From an uncultured Flavobacteriales bacterium (GTDB lineage: Bacteria; Bacteroidota; Bacteroidia; Flavobacteriales_D; Sanyastnellaceae), in contig CALKFF010000044.1 in NCBI GenBank assembly GCA_938084585.1, forward strand, positions 1-59,939: DNA of 59,939 nt. The letters run 5' to 3'. Positions within the stretch are counted from its first letter, which is position 1. Each line of letters starts with the position of its first letter. A program made the position numbers and the translations under genes. Below the pieces are notes generated by a model that was not told the DNA's origin, searched no databases, and worked only from the letters and a program-made list of their open reading frames with translations. Shown here piece after piece: positions 34,060 to 43,720 of this stretch.

Positions 34060-36378
34060 ATGGCCAAAAACCTCGTCATTGTAGAGTCGCCCGCCAAGGC
34101 GAAAACCATTGAAGGCTACCTCGGCAAAGACTTCGTGGTGAAGTCGTCCATGGGGCACATCCGGGACTTGGCCAAGGGCAACGAAAGCGTCGACATCGAG
34201 AACGACTTCGCCCCGAAGTACGAGGTCAGCGCCTCGAGCAAAAAAGTGGTGACCGAGCTGAAATCCTTGGCGAAGAAAGCCGAGATGGTGTGGCTCGCGA
34301 CGGATGAGGACCGTGAAGGAGAGGCCATCAGTTGGCACCTCATGGAGGCGCTCGGATTGCAAGCCGAGCAGACCAAGCGCATCGTGTTTTCCGAGATCAC
34401 CAAGCCCGCCATCTTGAAGGCGATCGAATCGCCACGTCAGGTGGACATCGATTTGGTGAACGCCCAGCAGGCCCGACGCATCTTGGACCGCCTCGTCGGA
34501 TTTGACCTGAGCCCGGTGTTGTGGCGCAAGGTCAGGCCCAAACTCAGTGCGGGCCGGGTGCAGAGTGTTGGGGTCCGCATCATTGTGGACCGCGAGCGGG
34601 AAATCGACGCCCACACGGCGGAATCCACCTTCCGGGTGGTGGGCCACTTTGGCACCGGCAAATCGGCGGTCAAAGCGACGTGCAACAAGACGTTCAAAAC
34701 CGAGGAAGACGCCCAGGCGTTCCTGACGGCTTGCCAAGGGGCCACCCACACCGTCTCCTCCATCGAGACGAAGCCTTCCACCAAGAAGCCCGCCGCGCCA
34801 TTCACGACCTCCACACTGCAACAGGAGGCGTCCCGGAAATTGGGGTTCAGCGTGTCACGCACCATGGGGGTCGCGCAACGCTTGTACGAGGCAGGACGCA
34901 TCACTTACATGCGTACCGACTCCACCAACTTGAGCGACTTGGCGCTGGAAGCTGCAGAGAAGCAAATCACCCAAACGTTTGGCGCCGAGTACGCGGAAAC
35001 CCGCTCCTTCGCCTCCAAATCCAAGGGGGCACAAGAGGCCCACGAAGCCATTCGCCCCACCGATCTGTCGGCGGCATCTGTGGATGCATCACGTGAAGAG
35101 CAACGCTTGTACGACTTGATCTACAAGCGCACCTTGGCCTCCCAAATGGCCAACGCCAAACTCGACAAAACGGTGGCCAAAATCTCCGTTTCCGGACGTG
35201 AGGAGTGGTTCGTCGCCCGTGGCGAAGTAATCACCTTCGAAGGCTTCTTGAAGTTGTACCTGGAAGGCACCGACGACGAAGACGGCGTGGACGAGACCAC
35301 CAAGGACATGCTTCCCGCAATGACCGAAGGGCAAGATCTGACCCGCGACGCCATTGTCGCCACGCAACGGTTCAGCAAGCACCCCCCTCGGTACACCGAG
35401 GCAAGTTTGGTCAAGCGACTTGAGGAATTGGGCATTGGCCGACCTTCCACCTACGCGTCCACCATCGACGTAATGCAGAAGCGAGGTTACGTGGTGAAAG
35501 AGGATCGCGACGGGGTGAAGCGGGAATACCGCGTGCTGACGCTCAACGGCGAGGGACTCCAAGCCGCCTCAGAAGAGGAGAACGCAGGCCAGGAGCGCGG
35601 GAAGCTCTTCCCCACCGACATCGGCTTGGTGGTGAACGACTTTTTGCTCGAGCACTTCCCCAACATTCTCGATTACAACTTCACGGCAGACGTGGAGACC
35701 GAGTTTGACGTCATCGCGCAAGGCCAACTGGACTGGCGCGCCATGCTCAAGCGCTTCTACCAGCCGTTCAAGGTGACCGTGGAAGACACCATGGAAAACG
35801 CAGAGCGCGCCTCTGGTGAGCGCATCCTCGGGGTCCACCCCGAGTCTGGCGCCCAAATCCTGTGCCGCATCGGCCGCTACGGCCCCATGGCCCAGATTGG
35901 AGGCCCCGACGACCAGGAAAAGCAGTTTGCTTCCCTCTTGCCAGGCCAAAGCATCGAGACCCTTACCCTGGAAGAGGCACTTGACTTGTTCAAATTGCCT
36001 CGCACCCTGGGGGAGCACGAGGGGAAGAAGGTGACCGCAGCCATCGGCCGGTTTGGCCCGTACGTTCGCTACGACGGCAAATTCGTGTCGCTGAAAGCCG
36101 CCGAGGGGGACGATCCCTACACGGTCACGCTGGAGCGTGCGATGGAATTGATCCAAGCCAAGCTGGAAGCCGACGCCAAGGCGCTGATCAAGGTGTTTGA
36201 GGAAGACGACACCGTCCGGGTGCTCAACGGCCGGTACGGCCCCTACATCAAGGCGGGTCGCGTCAACGCCACCATCCCCAAGGACGAGGAGCCCACCGAG
36301 GTGACTTGGGAGCGCGCCCAAGAATTGATCGAGGAGGCCAAAAAGAGGCCCAAGCGCGGCCGCCGCAAGAAATCCTGA
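34060..36378 (+). CDS. topA: DNA topoisomerase I
   Basis: A 772-residue type IA topoisomerase that relaxes negative supercoils. It has the Toprim domain (VIVESPAKAKTIEGYLG, then ATDEDREGEAISWHL), the catalytic Tyr in GRITYMRTDSTNLS and the type IA core up to about 560. Instead of zinc fingers, the C-terminus has three basic repeats (GRYGPMAQIGG, GRFGPYVRYDGKF, GRYGPYIKAGRVN) of the Toprim_Crpt type and ends KKRPKRGRRKKS. ATG 34060 begins the conserved MAKNLVIVESPAK. Divergent from miaB. Confidence 0.97.
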   Translation: MAKNLVIVESPAKAKTIEGYLGKDFVVKSSMGHIRDLAKGNESVDIENDFAPKYEVSASSKKVVTELKSLAKKAEMVWLATDEDREGEAISWHLMEALGLQAEQTKRIVFSEITKPAILKAIESPRQVDIDLVNAQQARRILDRLVGFDLSPVLWRKVRPKLSAGRVQSVGVRIIVDREREIDAHTAESTFRVVGHFGTGKSAVKATCNKTFKTEEDAQAFLTACQGATHTVSSIETKPSTKKPAAPFTTSTLQQEASRKLGFSVSRTMGVAQRLYEAGRITYMRTDSTNLSDLALEAAEKQITQTFGAEYAETRSFASKSKGAQEAHEAIRPTDLSAASVDASREEQRLYDLIYKRTLASQMANAKLDKTVAKISVSGREEWFVARGEVITFEGFLKLYLEGTDDEDGVDETTKDMLPAMTEGQDLTRDAIVATQRFSKHPPRYTEASLVKRLEELGIGRPSTYASTIDVMQKRGYVVKEDRDGVKREYRVLTLNGEGLQAASEEENAGQERGKLFPTDIGLVVNDFLLEHFPNILDYNFTADVETEFDVIAQGQLDWRAMLKRFYQPFKVTVEDTMENAERASGERILGVHPESGAQILCRIGRYGPMAQIGGPDDQEKQFASLLPGQSIETLTLEEALDLFKLPRTLGEHEGKKVTAAIGRFGPYVRYDGKFVSLKAAEGDDPYTVTLERAMELIQAKLEADAKALIKVFEEDDTVRVLNGRYGPYIKAGRVNATIPKDEEPTEVTWERAQELIEEAKKRPKRGRRKKS

Positions 36379-36393
36379 CCGCCTCTCACCGCG

Positions 36394-36417
36394 GCATTCA
36401 CATCCCATTGTGAATGC
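36394..36417. repeat. Perfect 9-bp inverted repeat after topA
   Basis: GCATTCACA and TGTGAATGC around a 6-nt loop, 15 nt after the topA stop. No T-tract follows. It could be a weak terminator or RNA stabiliser ahead of the arginase-like gene. Confidence 0.5.
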
Positions 36418-36469
36418 TTGACCTGGGGCTTCTGCTGTCAAGGCCATTCAGGAGGGACCTTGCAGCACC

Positions 36470-37642
36470 ATGCAAGACGGCTTTCTCGACGTGTTCGAGC
36501 CGGTCAATGTCCCCGACTTCTCCAATGCGGAAGGCGTGGCGCGCATTGCCGATCGAATCGAAGCACACAGGTTTGACGCCCGCCCCATGCTCGAGGGCGC
36601 GAGGGTGGCCATCTTCGGCGTCAACGACGGCCGCAGATCTGGCGACAACGAAGGCTGTGCCGCCGCCCCCGACGCCATCCGAGAGTGGTTCTACCAACTC
36701 GTGCCTCACAGCGCTTGGAAGCCCACCGTCGATTTGGGCAACATCCGGGCGGGGGCTGACGAGGCAGACACCTACGCAGCTGTGCACTCTGTCGTGGCCG
36801 AGTTGGTCCAAATGGGCATCGTCCCCATCGTCCTGGGTGGCGGGCACGACTTGACCATCCCGCTGTACCGCGCCCTGGAATCCGTTGGACGTCCGATGAA
36901 CGTGGTCACAGTCGACCCTCGTCTCGACTTCGGCGGCGACCCTGAGGTGGTCAGTTCGCGCAACTTCATGAACGAGGTGGTAATGCACGAGCCCAATTAC
37001 CTGTTTGACTACAGCAACTTGGGGCACCAGGGGTACCTGACGGACCCAGATACGTTGGAGCTTCTGGAGCGCTTGCAATTCGAGGCCACCCGCCTTGGAA
37101 GCATGCTTCATCACATGCCGTCGGTGGAACCCACGGTGCGAAACGCCGACCTCGTCACGATTGACATGGCCTCGGTGCGCGCAAGCGATCACCCTGCCTC
37201 AAGTCACGCAGGGCCCAACGGAATGACCGCGGAACACCTCTGCCAACTGGCCCGTTACGTCGGAATGAGCGACAGGTTGCTCGCCCTTGGGTTCTTCGAG
37301 CACAACCCCGATTTGGACGACCGCGGTCGCGGCGCCCAATTGGTGGCGCAGGGGGTTTGGCACGCCCTGGACGGCATTTTCAACCAGAAGGGCGACCATC
37401 CCAAATCGTCCACGGAAGACTACTTGCGCTACGTCGTGGACCTTCCCGGCGAAGCTCACGAAATCGTCTTTTTCAAGAGCCCCAAAAGCGACAGGTGGTG
37501 GATGGATGTGCCTGTCCCATCCACCGGGAAAAACCTCGTCCCTGGGAGTTTGCTCACGCCATGTTCCTACGAGGAATACGTCGAAGCGTCCAACGGCAAC
37601 CTCCCCGACCGGTGGTGGCGAACCTACCAAAAGCTCGCATGA
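36470..37642 (+). CDS. Arginase-fold (formimidoylglutamase-like) protein with degenerate metal site
   Basis: A 390-residue protein of the ureohydrolase fold, seen in VAIFGVNDG, VPIVLGGGHDLTI, VVTVDPRLDFGG and LGFFEHNPDLDD. In active enzymes two Mn ions are held by GGxH, DAHxD and DxDxxDP. Here the first His is kept (GGGH), but DAHxD has become DPRLD (His to Arg) and DxD has become DMAS (second Asp lost). Hydrolysis of formimidoylglutamate or arginine is therefore doubtful and a structural or altered role is possible. Genes of this type sit near topA and the gldK cluster in other flavobacteria, to my knowledge. No hut genes are adjacent. Confidence 0.8.
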   Translation: MQDGFLDVFEPVNVPDFSNAEGVARIADRIEAHRFDARPMLEGARVAIFGVNDGRRSGDNEGCAAAPDAIREWFYQLVPHSAWKPTVDLGNIRAGADEADTYAAVHSVVAELVQMGIVPIVLGGGHDLTIPLYRALESVGRPMNVVTVDPRLDFGGDPEVVSSRNFMNEVVMHEPNYLFDYSNLGHQGYLTDPDTLELLERLQFEATRLGSMLHHMPSVEPTVRNADLVTIDMASVRASDHPASSHAGPNGMTAEHLCQLARYVGMSDRLLALGFFEHNPDLDDRGRGAQLVAQGVWHALDGIFNQKGDHPKSSTEDYLRYVVDLPGEAHEIVFFKSPKSDRWWMDVPVPSTGKNLVPGSLLTPCSYEEYVEASNGNLPDRWWRTYQKLA

Positions 37643-37776
37643 AGGCAGCCGAGACATCGTCTTTGCGACCAACCCAAGCCCCGCACAAGGCGCACGGGCA
37701 TTGGGAAAATCCCTATATTAGCAAACTTCCGCACAGCTGTGTGGTAGTACAACCTGCTGAAAATCAAAGGAATAAC

Positions 37777-38739
37777 ATGATTCGCAACCTTGCAGTCGTC
37801 GTGGGTTTTGCCCTGCTCTTCACCGTGCAGGCCTCGGCCCAACAGGATCCGCAGTTGACCCAATGGTTCAACGACCCCGCCGCCTTCAACATCGGCGCGG
37901 CCGGAGAAACTGACTTGACCCATGTCAACGCCTGGTACCGCAACCAGTGGATGGGCGTCAACGGCGCACCCGTGACCACCATGTTGAACCTTCACACGAA
38001 GGTGGATTTCGTGCCTGGGGCGCTTGGCGTCCAACTGTACCAGGATGAAATCGGCCAGGAAAGCAACACCATGGTCAAGTTGGGCTACGCGTACCACCTG
38101 TCTCCATTGAGCAACGGCGCCCACGTCGGCATTGGGCTGAACGTTTCCCTGTTCAGCAAGAGCTTCGACGCAAACTGGATTGCCGTGGACGGCGTGGTGA
38201 ACGACCCCGCCATCCCCGACGGAGGGGCTTCCGGCACGTCGACCGACGTCGACTTCGGAATCTTCATGCGCAAGGGCAAAGAATACTACGCCGGCATCTC
38301 CGCCACGCACTTGGCTGAAGTGCAGATGTCTTCATTGAGCATTGTGCCCACACGCCATTTCTACTTCATGGGTGGGTACAACTACCCGCTGAGTGGAGAC
38401 GACTTGGTGCTGCGTTCGAACGTGTTGGCCAAAACCGACCTGAACGCCACTGCGATCGACCTCAACGTGAACGTGCTGTACAACGACTTTGTGTGGGGGG
38501 GCTTGAGCTACCGGCACGGCGACGCCATCGCCCCCATGGCTGGCATCCAACACAGCGTGTCCAAGAAAGAGGGCATCACCGAGAGCACCCAGGTGTTCAA
38601 GTTGGGTTACTCCTTCGACGCAACCACGAGCGAACTCCGCACGTACAGCACAGGGTCCCATGAATTGTTCTTGTCGTACTGCTTCAAGTTCATCACGACC
38701 CCTGTCATCAACAAATACGCCAACCCACGCTTCTTGTAA
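37777..38739 (+). CDS. PorP/SprF family T9SS outer-membrane protein
   Basis: A 320-residue outer-membrane beta-barrel with signal peptide (cut near ASAQQ, residue 23). It starts with the family hallmark QDPQLTQWFNDPAAFNIGAA and has the NQWMGVNGAP motif. PorP of Porphyromonas and SprF of Flavobacterium are needed for T9SS secretion or export of SprB. It lies just upstream of gldK, as expected for a T9SS locus. Start ATG 37777 begins the signal peptide; the open frame from 37357 overlaps the preceding gene. A near-consensus box TATATTAG is at 37714-37721. Confidence 0.92.
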   Translation: MIRNLAVVVGFALLFTVQASAQQDPQLTQWFNDPAAFNIGAAGETDLTHVNAWYRNQWMGVNGAPVTTMLNLHTKVDFVPGALGVQLYQDEIGQESNTMVKLGYAYHLSPLSNGAHVGIGLNVSLFSKSFDANWIAVDGVVNDPAIPDGGASGTSTDVDFGIFMRKGKEYYAGISATHLAEVQMSSLSIVPTRHFYFMGGYNYPLSGDDLVLRSNVLAKTDLNATAIDLNVNVLYNDFVWGGLSYRHGDAIAPMAGIQHSVSKKEGITESTQVFKLGYSFDATTSELRTYSTGSHELFLSYCFKFITTPVINKYANPRFL

Positions 38740-38803
38740 GGACACACGAAACCATGTCCTTGAAGCGTTGTTGTCTTCCTAACATCTGCAAGAAATACAA
38801 TCC

Positions 38804-40171
38804 ATGAAAAAGCTCCTGATGATCCTGTTGGCACCCGTCATGTTGTCGGCGTGCTACATGGGGCCCCAGGGCGAATTGGTCGGCGTTCAAAAGCGCCAAT
38901 ACTGGGACCAATCGAACCCCTATGGGATGAATTACATCCACTTCGGCTCCTACACCATGGGACCAAGTGACCAAGATGTCCCCTTCGCCTTGAACACGCG
39001 TTCCAAAACGGTGACCATTCCCCCGTTCTACATGGACGTGCACGAAATCTCCAACAACGAATACCGCCAGTTCGTCCACTACGTGCGCGACTCGCTGTTC
39101 CTTCAGACGTTGGCAGACAACGACGACGACCGCTACTTCGTGGCTGAGAACGCCAAAGGCCAAGAACTCGACCGCTTCATCGACAAGGGCTTCTTGCTCA
39201 ACTGGGAAGAACCCGTCGATTGGGAAGACGAAGACGTGTTTGACTTGTTGTACGACGAGTTCTACCTCCAAGGGTCTGACCAGTTCTACAACCGCCGTGA
39301 GCTGGACACGCGCAAGCTCAACTACCGTTACTACTGGGTGAATTTGGACGCCGCTGCGCAGAAGAGCGGCCGCGACGAGGAATACGGCCAGGTGAACGAA
39401 CTCAACCAGCTTCACTCCACCCGTCGCCACAGCGACCGTGCGCAATTCGTGGTGGAAGAGATGATCAACATCTACCCCGACACCTTGGTGTGGATTCACG
39501 ACGCGACGTACGCCTACAACGAACCTTACGCGGAGATGTACTTCTGGCACCCCGCCTTCGACGACTACCCCGTGGTGGGCGTGACTTGGGGGCAGGCCAA
39601 GGCCTTCAACGCGTGGAGGACCCAGATCATGAACGAGTGGAAGCAGAAGAACAACGAGACTTTCGTGCAGCGCTTCCGCTTGCCCTCTGAGGCCGAGTGG
39701 GAGTACGCAGCCCGTGGAGGTCGCAACCTCGCGCCGTTCCCTTGGGGTGGTCCGTACGCTCGGAACCCTCAGGGATGTGTGTTGGCGAACTTCAAGCCCA
39801 TGCGCGGAGATTACGTGGAGGACGCCAACGCCTACACTGCGCCTGTGGAGTCTTACAGCCCCAACGACTACGGCTTGTACAACATGAGCGGCAACGTGGC
39901 GGAGTGGACCAACACCGCCTTCGACGAGACGGTGTACGACTTCTCTTGGGATTTGGCCCCGGAATACGTGTACCACGCCAAAGTGGACGACCCTCCTGCC
40001 CTCAAGCGGAAGGTCATTCGCGGCGGCTCATGGAAAGACATTGGCTACTACTGCCAGACGGGCACGCGCACCTTTGAGTACAGCGACACCGCGAAGGCCT
40101 ACATCGGCTTCCGCTCCGTCATGTCGTACCTCGGACGTGGAAAATCAGGCTTGCCTGAAGAATGGAATTGA
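38804..40171 (+). CDS. gldK: Gliding motility / T9SS lipoprotein GldK
   Basis: A 455-residue lipoprotein (lipobox LSAC, Cys17) with a formylglycine-generating-enzyme (SUMF1-like) fold: FYMDVHEISNNEYRQF, LPSEAEWEYAARGG, MSGNVAEWTN and RKVIRGGSWKD. GldK (PorK) forms with GldN the large periplasmic ring attached to the outer membrane in the T9SS. The FGE catalytic cysteines are not used in this family. It begins 64 nt after the PorP/SprF gene and leads gldL-gldM-gldN. Confidence 0.96.
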   Translation: MKKLLMILLAPVMLSACYMGPQGELVGVQKRQYWDQSNPYGMNYIHFGSYTMGPSDQDVPFALNTRSKTVTIPPFYMDVHEISNNEYRQFVHYVRDSLFLQTLADNDDDRYFVAENAKGQELDRFIDKGFLLNWEEPVDWEDEDVFDLLYDEFYLQGSDQFYNRRELDTRKLNYRYYWVNLDAAAQKSGRDEEYGQVNELNQLHSTRRHSDRAQFVVEEMINIYPDTLVWIHDATYAYNEPYAEMYFWHPAFDDYPVVGVTWGQAKAFNAWRTQIMNEWKQKNNETFVQRFRLPSEAEWEYAARGGRNLAPFPWGGPYARNPQGCVLANFKPMRGDYVEDANAYTAPVESYSPNDYGLYNMSGNVAEWTNTAFDETVYDFSWDLAPEYVYHAKVDDPPALKRKVIRGGSWKDIGYYCQTGTRTFEYSDTAKAYIGFRSVMSYLGRGKSGLPEEWN

Positions 40172-40262
40172 CCTCATGTGCGTCCTGAAACCGCGCACTT
40201 CACAACAAACACAACCTGCACAGCGTTAAGCTGACATTGAAACCAACCCAAAAACCGCAACC

Positions 40263-41018
40263 ATGAAACCAGGAAGCAAGCAGTGGAAAAACTTTATGGC
40301 CAAGCTCTACGGATGGGGCGCCGCCATCGTGATCATCGGAGCACTCTTTAAAATCCAACACTGGGAAGGCGCTTCCCTCATGTTGATTTTGGGCTTGGGC
40401 ACAGAAGCCTTCATCTTCTTCATGTCTGCGTTTGAAAAGCCGCACGAAGAACCCGATTGGTCGTTGGTTTACCCACAGCTCGCCACTGGCGAAGGGGCTG
40501 AAAAGACCCCCACCCAACAACTGGACCACATGTTGGCCGACGCCAACATCGACGCCACCATGATTGAAAAATTGGGCGACGGCATGCGCCACTTGGGGGA
40601 GCAAGCCAGCAAAATGGGTGAAGTGGCAGACGCTTCCGTGGCCACCAAAGACTACAGCGACGCGTTGGTGAAAGCCTCCAACCGCGTGGACGCGTTGAGC
40701 AGCACCTACGAAGAGGTGAGCCAAGGCTTGACCGGGTTGGTGAGCGCCAGCGCAGAAGGCGCTTCCGCAGGTGACGGTTTGGCCAAAATGAACGAGAATC
40801 TGAACTCGCTCAACAGCATGTACGAAGGTCAACTCGCACAACTCGAGAAGAACAAGGAATTGTTCGAAGGCATGGGCGACCTCGTTCAGAACCTCAACGA
40901 CTCCATCGAAGACACCAAGGTGTACAAGGAGAACATTTCAGAGTTGGCCAAGAACTTGGCTTCCCTCAACACCGTCTACGGCAACATGCTGAACGCCATG
41001 GGTGGCGGACGCAGCTAA
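40263..41018 (+). CDS. gldL: T9SS/gliding motor protein GldL
   Basis: A 251-residue inner-membrane protein with two N-terminal helices (about 16-33 and 37-55), a buried Glu48 in helix 2 (GLGTEAFIFF) and a long cytoplasmic coiled-coil part. GldL forms a pentamer around a GldM dimer and makes the proton channel of the rotary motor; the Glu in helix 2 is the proposed protonation site. It keeps the hallmark FKIQHWEGAS. It sits in order between gldK and gldM. Confidence 0.96.
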   Translation: MKPGSKQWKNFMAKLYGWGAAIVIIGALFKIQHWEGASLMLILGLGTEAFIFFMSAFEKPHEEPDWSLVYPQLATGEGAEKTPTQQLDHMLADANIDATMIEKLGDGMRHLGEQASKMGEVADASVATKDYSDALVKASNRVDALSSTYEEVSQGLTGLVSASAEGASAGDGLAKMNENLNSLNSMYEGQLAQLEKNKELFEGMGDLVQNLNDSIEDTKVYKENISELAKNLASLNTVYGNMLNAMGGGRS

Positions 41019-41028
41019 GACCTGAAGC

Positions 41029-42765
41029 ATGGCCGGAGGAAAAGAAACACCGCGTCAAAAGATGATCGGGATGATGTACCTCGTCCTGACCGCACTTTTG
41101 GCCCTGAACATCTCCAAAGAAGTCTTGAACGGCTTCGTGAAAGTGGAGAACAGCTTGCAGAACACACAGCACACCCTGAAGGGGAAGGTCTCGGAAACGT
41201 TGACCACCCTCGAGGTGAAGTACGCGCAGAACAAAGAGAAGGTCGGTCCTTTCATGGACAAGGCCCGCGAAGTCCGCGGGCAAAGCGACGAACTTGTCAA
41301 CTACATCACCCAAATGAAGGGACGCTGCATGGCGATTTCAGAGGGCAAGTACGACGACGGTATAGCCAACGACTTTGCCGACTTCATCGGCAAGGACGCC
41401 AGTGGGATGGACACCACCATCAGCTTGGCCGCCATCGAAAAGAAAGACGAGTACCAGGAATTGACGGCGTTCATGGTGGGATCTGAGCCCCAGAACCCCA
41501 AGTTTGACCCGAACGACCCCTGGAGCGCCGCCGCCCTCAAAAAGAACCTGGAAGCGTACCGCGACTACCTCAAGGAGATTCGCTTCACGGACTCTCAAGG
41601 AAATTCCCGCGAGTTGCCCGAGTACATCAAAGTCCAGCTCGACGAGCGATTCACGTTCGAAGACGAAATCGAGGACGGCAAAGAAGTGCTGTGGGAAGCG
41701 GCGAACTTCTTCGATGTGCCCCTGGCAGCCGTCATGCCTCTTATGTCCAAGATGATCATCGACGTGCAAGACGCACAAGAAGATGTCTTGTCCTGGTTGT
41801 TGGGTGGCATTGAAGCGAAGAGCTACAAATTCACCAACCTCATGCCCCTTGTGGTGCCCGAGTCCAACTACATCCTGCGTGGAGACTCCATCCGCGCGGA
41901 CGTGTTGCTCGCGGCCTACGACGCCACAAACGCCCCTGACATCTACGTCGACGGCAAAAAGTGGGACGGCCGCGACAGCAGCATGTTGGCCTACGAAGGT
42001 TTGGAAACGTTGAGCATCGGGTCTGACGGCATGGGCAAGCTCCGCATCCCCACCAAGGGAATGCAACTCGGCGACATGACCTTCAAAGGACTGATCCGTT
42101 ACCAAGGTCCCGACGGCAACATCGAACCTTACGCCTTCATGACCCCGAACATCACCGTGGCTGAGCCCGCCCTTGTGGTCTCCCCCACCAAGATGAACGT
42201 GTTCTACCGCGGGGTGCCCAACCCTGTGGAAGTGTCTGTGCCTGGTGTGCCTCAGGACAAAATCGACGTGCGCATCGACGGAGGCCACGCCATCAAGCGT
42301 CAATCAGACGGAACTTACGTCGTGGAGCCCAACAAGAGCAGCTCTGTGCGTGAGGCCAACATCACGGTGTCGGCCGAATTGCCAGACGGCAGCAAGAAGA
42401 CCTTGCCAGCAAAGAAATTCCGCGTGAAGCGCATTCCCGACCCTGTGGCATTCTGGACTGGAAAGAAGCCCACAGACAAGGGCATTACCAAAGCGGAGAT
42501 CTTGTCGTTCGCCCCTGTGGCAGCCCGCATGGAAGGCTTCGACTTCGACGTGCAAGTGCGGGTGAAGAGCTTCACCATGCGCATCTCCAAAGACGGGTCG
42601 TTCTCGGACCTCCCCTCTGGCAACAACCGCATCACCCCCGACCAGCAAGAGGCACTGAAGCGCGTGCGTCGGGGCAACATCCTCTACTTGGAAGACATTT
42701 TGGTGTCCATGCCTGACGGGACAGAACGCGATCTGCCCCCAATGAAGCTGAAGGTCACCGGATAA
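41029..42765 (+). CDS. gldM: T9SS/gliding motor protein GldM
   Basis: A 578-residue inner-membrane protein with one N-terminal helix (MIGMMYLVLTALLALNISKE) that sits inside the GldL ring, and four periplasmic domains spanning the periplasm to the GldK/GldN ring. It transmits proton-motive energy for secretion and gliding. The opening ETPRQKMIGMMYLVLTALLA is diagnostic. It starts 10 nt after gldL and ends 10 nt before gldN. Confidence 0.97.
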   Translation: MAGGKETPRQKMIGMMYLVLTALLALNISKEVLNGFVKVENSLQNTQHTLKGKVSETLTTLEVKYAQNKEKVGPFMDKAREVRGQSDELVNYITQMKGRCMAISEGKYDDGIANDFADFIGKDASGMDTTISLAAIEKKDEYQELTAFMVGSEPQNPKFDPNDPWSAAALKKNLEAYRDYLKEIRFTDSQGNSRELPEYIKVQLDERFTFEDEIEDGKEVLWEAANFFDVPLAAVMPLMSKMIIDVQDAQEDVLSWLLGGIEAKSYKFTNLMPLVVPESNYILRGDSIRADVLLAAYDATNAPDIYVDGKKWDGRDSSMLAYEGLETLSIGSDGMGKLRIPTKGMQLGDMTFKGLIRYQGPDGNIEPYAFMTPNITVAEPALVVSPTKMNVFYRGVPNPVEVSVPGVPQDKIDVRIDGGHAIKRQSDGTYVVEPNKSSSVREANITVSAELPDGSKKTLPAKKFRVKRIPDPVAFWTGKKPTDKGITKAEILSFAPVAARMEGFDFDVQVRVKSFTMRISKDGSFSDLPSGNNRITPDQQEALKRVRRGNILYLEDILVSMPDGTERDLPPMKLKVTG

Positions 42766-42775
42766 CCTGATCAAC

Positions 42776-43636
42776 ATGAAGCAATTCCTGTCCATCTGCA
42801 CCCTGACGGTGATGTTCCTCGGAGCGTTCACCCAAGTTGCCTTGGCCCAAAAGCCCAACGTCCTCGACGGGGCGTACGTCAAGGAAACCAATTTGACCAA
42901 ACGGGTCGTTCCTTACCCACACCTGCGTGAGGCCGACGTCATGTACAAGCGCCGCATTTGGCAGGAGATTGACCTTCGTCAGAAGTTCAACCACACATTC
43001 TACTTCCCCCTCGACCCCATTCAGGATCGCAAGAACCTGTTTGACGTCATCCGGGAAGCTCTGTTGGTGGAGGGCTCGCTTGTGGCCTACAGCGCCGGCC
43101 CGTTGGGTGAAGACGACGAATTCACATTCCCGTTGTCTGCCGACAGCATTCGCACCATCCTGAATCCTGTCACGCTGGTCAAGCAATACGACGATTTTGG
43201 GGAGGTCATCGGCACGGTGCAACAGAGCAACGAGTTGTCTTCAGACAAAATCACCCGCTACCGCATCAAGGAAGATTGGATCTGGGACCGCCAACGCAGC
43301 GAGCGCTACGTGCGCATCCTCGGAATCGCCCCCATGATGGAGGACTTCGACGTCGACGGGAACAGCGTGGGATTCCGCCCCCTCTTCTGGTTGTACTACC
43401 CAGAGTGCCGCTACGTCTTCGCGAACAGTGAGGTTTACAACATGTTCAACGACGCCCAACGCCGGACGTTCGAAGACTTGTTCCAAAAGCGCTACTTCTC
43501 GAGCTACATCGTGAAGGAAGACAACGCGTTCAACCGTCAGATTGTCTCCTACGCACGTGGCCTGGACGCCTTGGCTGAATCCGAGCGCATTCAGCAAGAG
43601 CTGTTCAACATCGAGCACGACATTTGGAATTACTGA
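42776..43636 (+). CDS. gldN: T9SS/gliding protein GldN
   Basis: A 286-residue periplasmic protein with signal peptide (cut near ALAQK, residue 25). Hallmarks are VMYKRRIWQEIDLRQKFNH, YRIKEDWIWDRQRSERYVRI and GFRPLFWLYYPECRYVF. GldN (PorN) makes the ring with GldK and contacts GldM. It is the last gene of the operon and is followed by a strong terminator. Confidence 0.97.
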   Translation: MKQFLSICTLTVMFLGAFTQVALAQKPNVLDGAYVKETNLTKRVVPYPHLREADVMYKRRIWQEIDLRQKFNHTFYFPLDPIQDRKNLFDVIREALLVEGSLVAYSAGPLGEDDEFTFPLSADSIRTILNPVTLVKQYDDFGEVIGTVQQSNELSSDKITRYRIKEDWIWDRQRSERYVRILGIAPMMEDFDVDGNSVGFRPLFWLYYPECRYVFANSEVYNMFNDAQRRTFEDLFQKRYFSSYIVKEDNAFNRQIVSYARGLDALAESERIQQELFNIEHDIWNY

Positions 43637-43655
43637 TTGGAATTTTCCCAAGGAA

Positions 43656-43687
43656 AGAGGGCATCACGCAAGTGGTGCCCTTTTTTG
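43656..43687 (+). terminator. Rho-independent terminator after gldN
   Basis: GGGCATCAC, a GCAA tetraloop and GTGGTGCCC followed by TTTTTTG, 22 nt after the gldN stop codon. Confidence 0.95.
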
Positions 43688-43720
43688 TTTCTGGCCTCCT
43701 GAGGTCGAACTTGCGTGCCC

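Noticed and set aside
32496-34112. 538-codon plus-strand frame
   Set aside because: Antisense to miaB and the miaB-topA gap; miaB has all radical-SAM motifs.
37733-37744. CACAGCTGTG palindrome before the PorP/SprF gene
   Set aside because: A 10-base palindrome alone is common and no other copy was noticed near related genes; too weak to call an operator.
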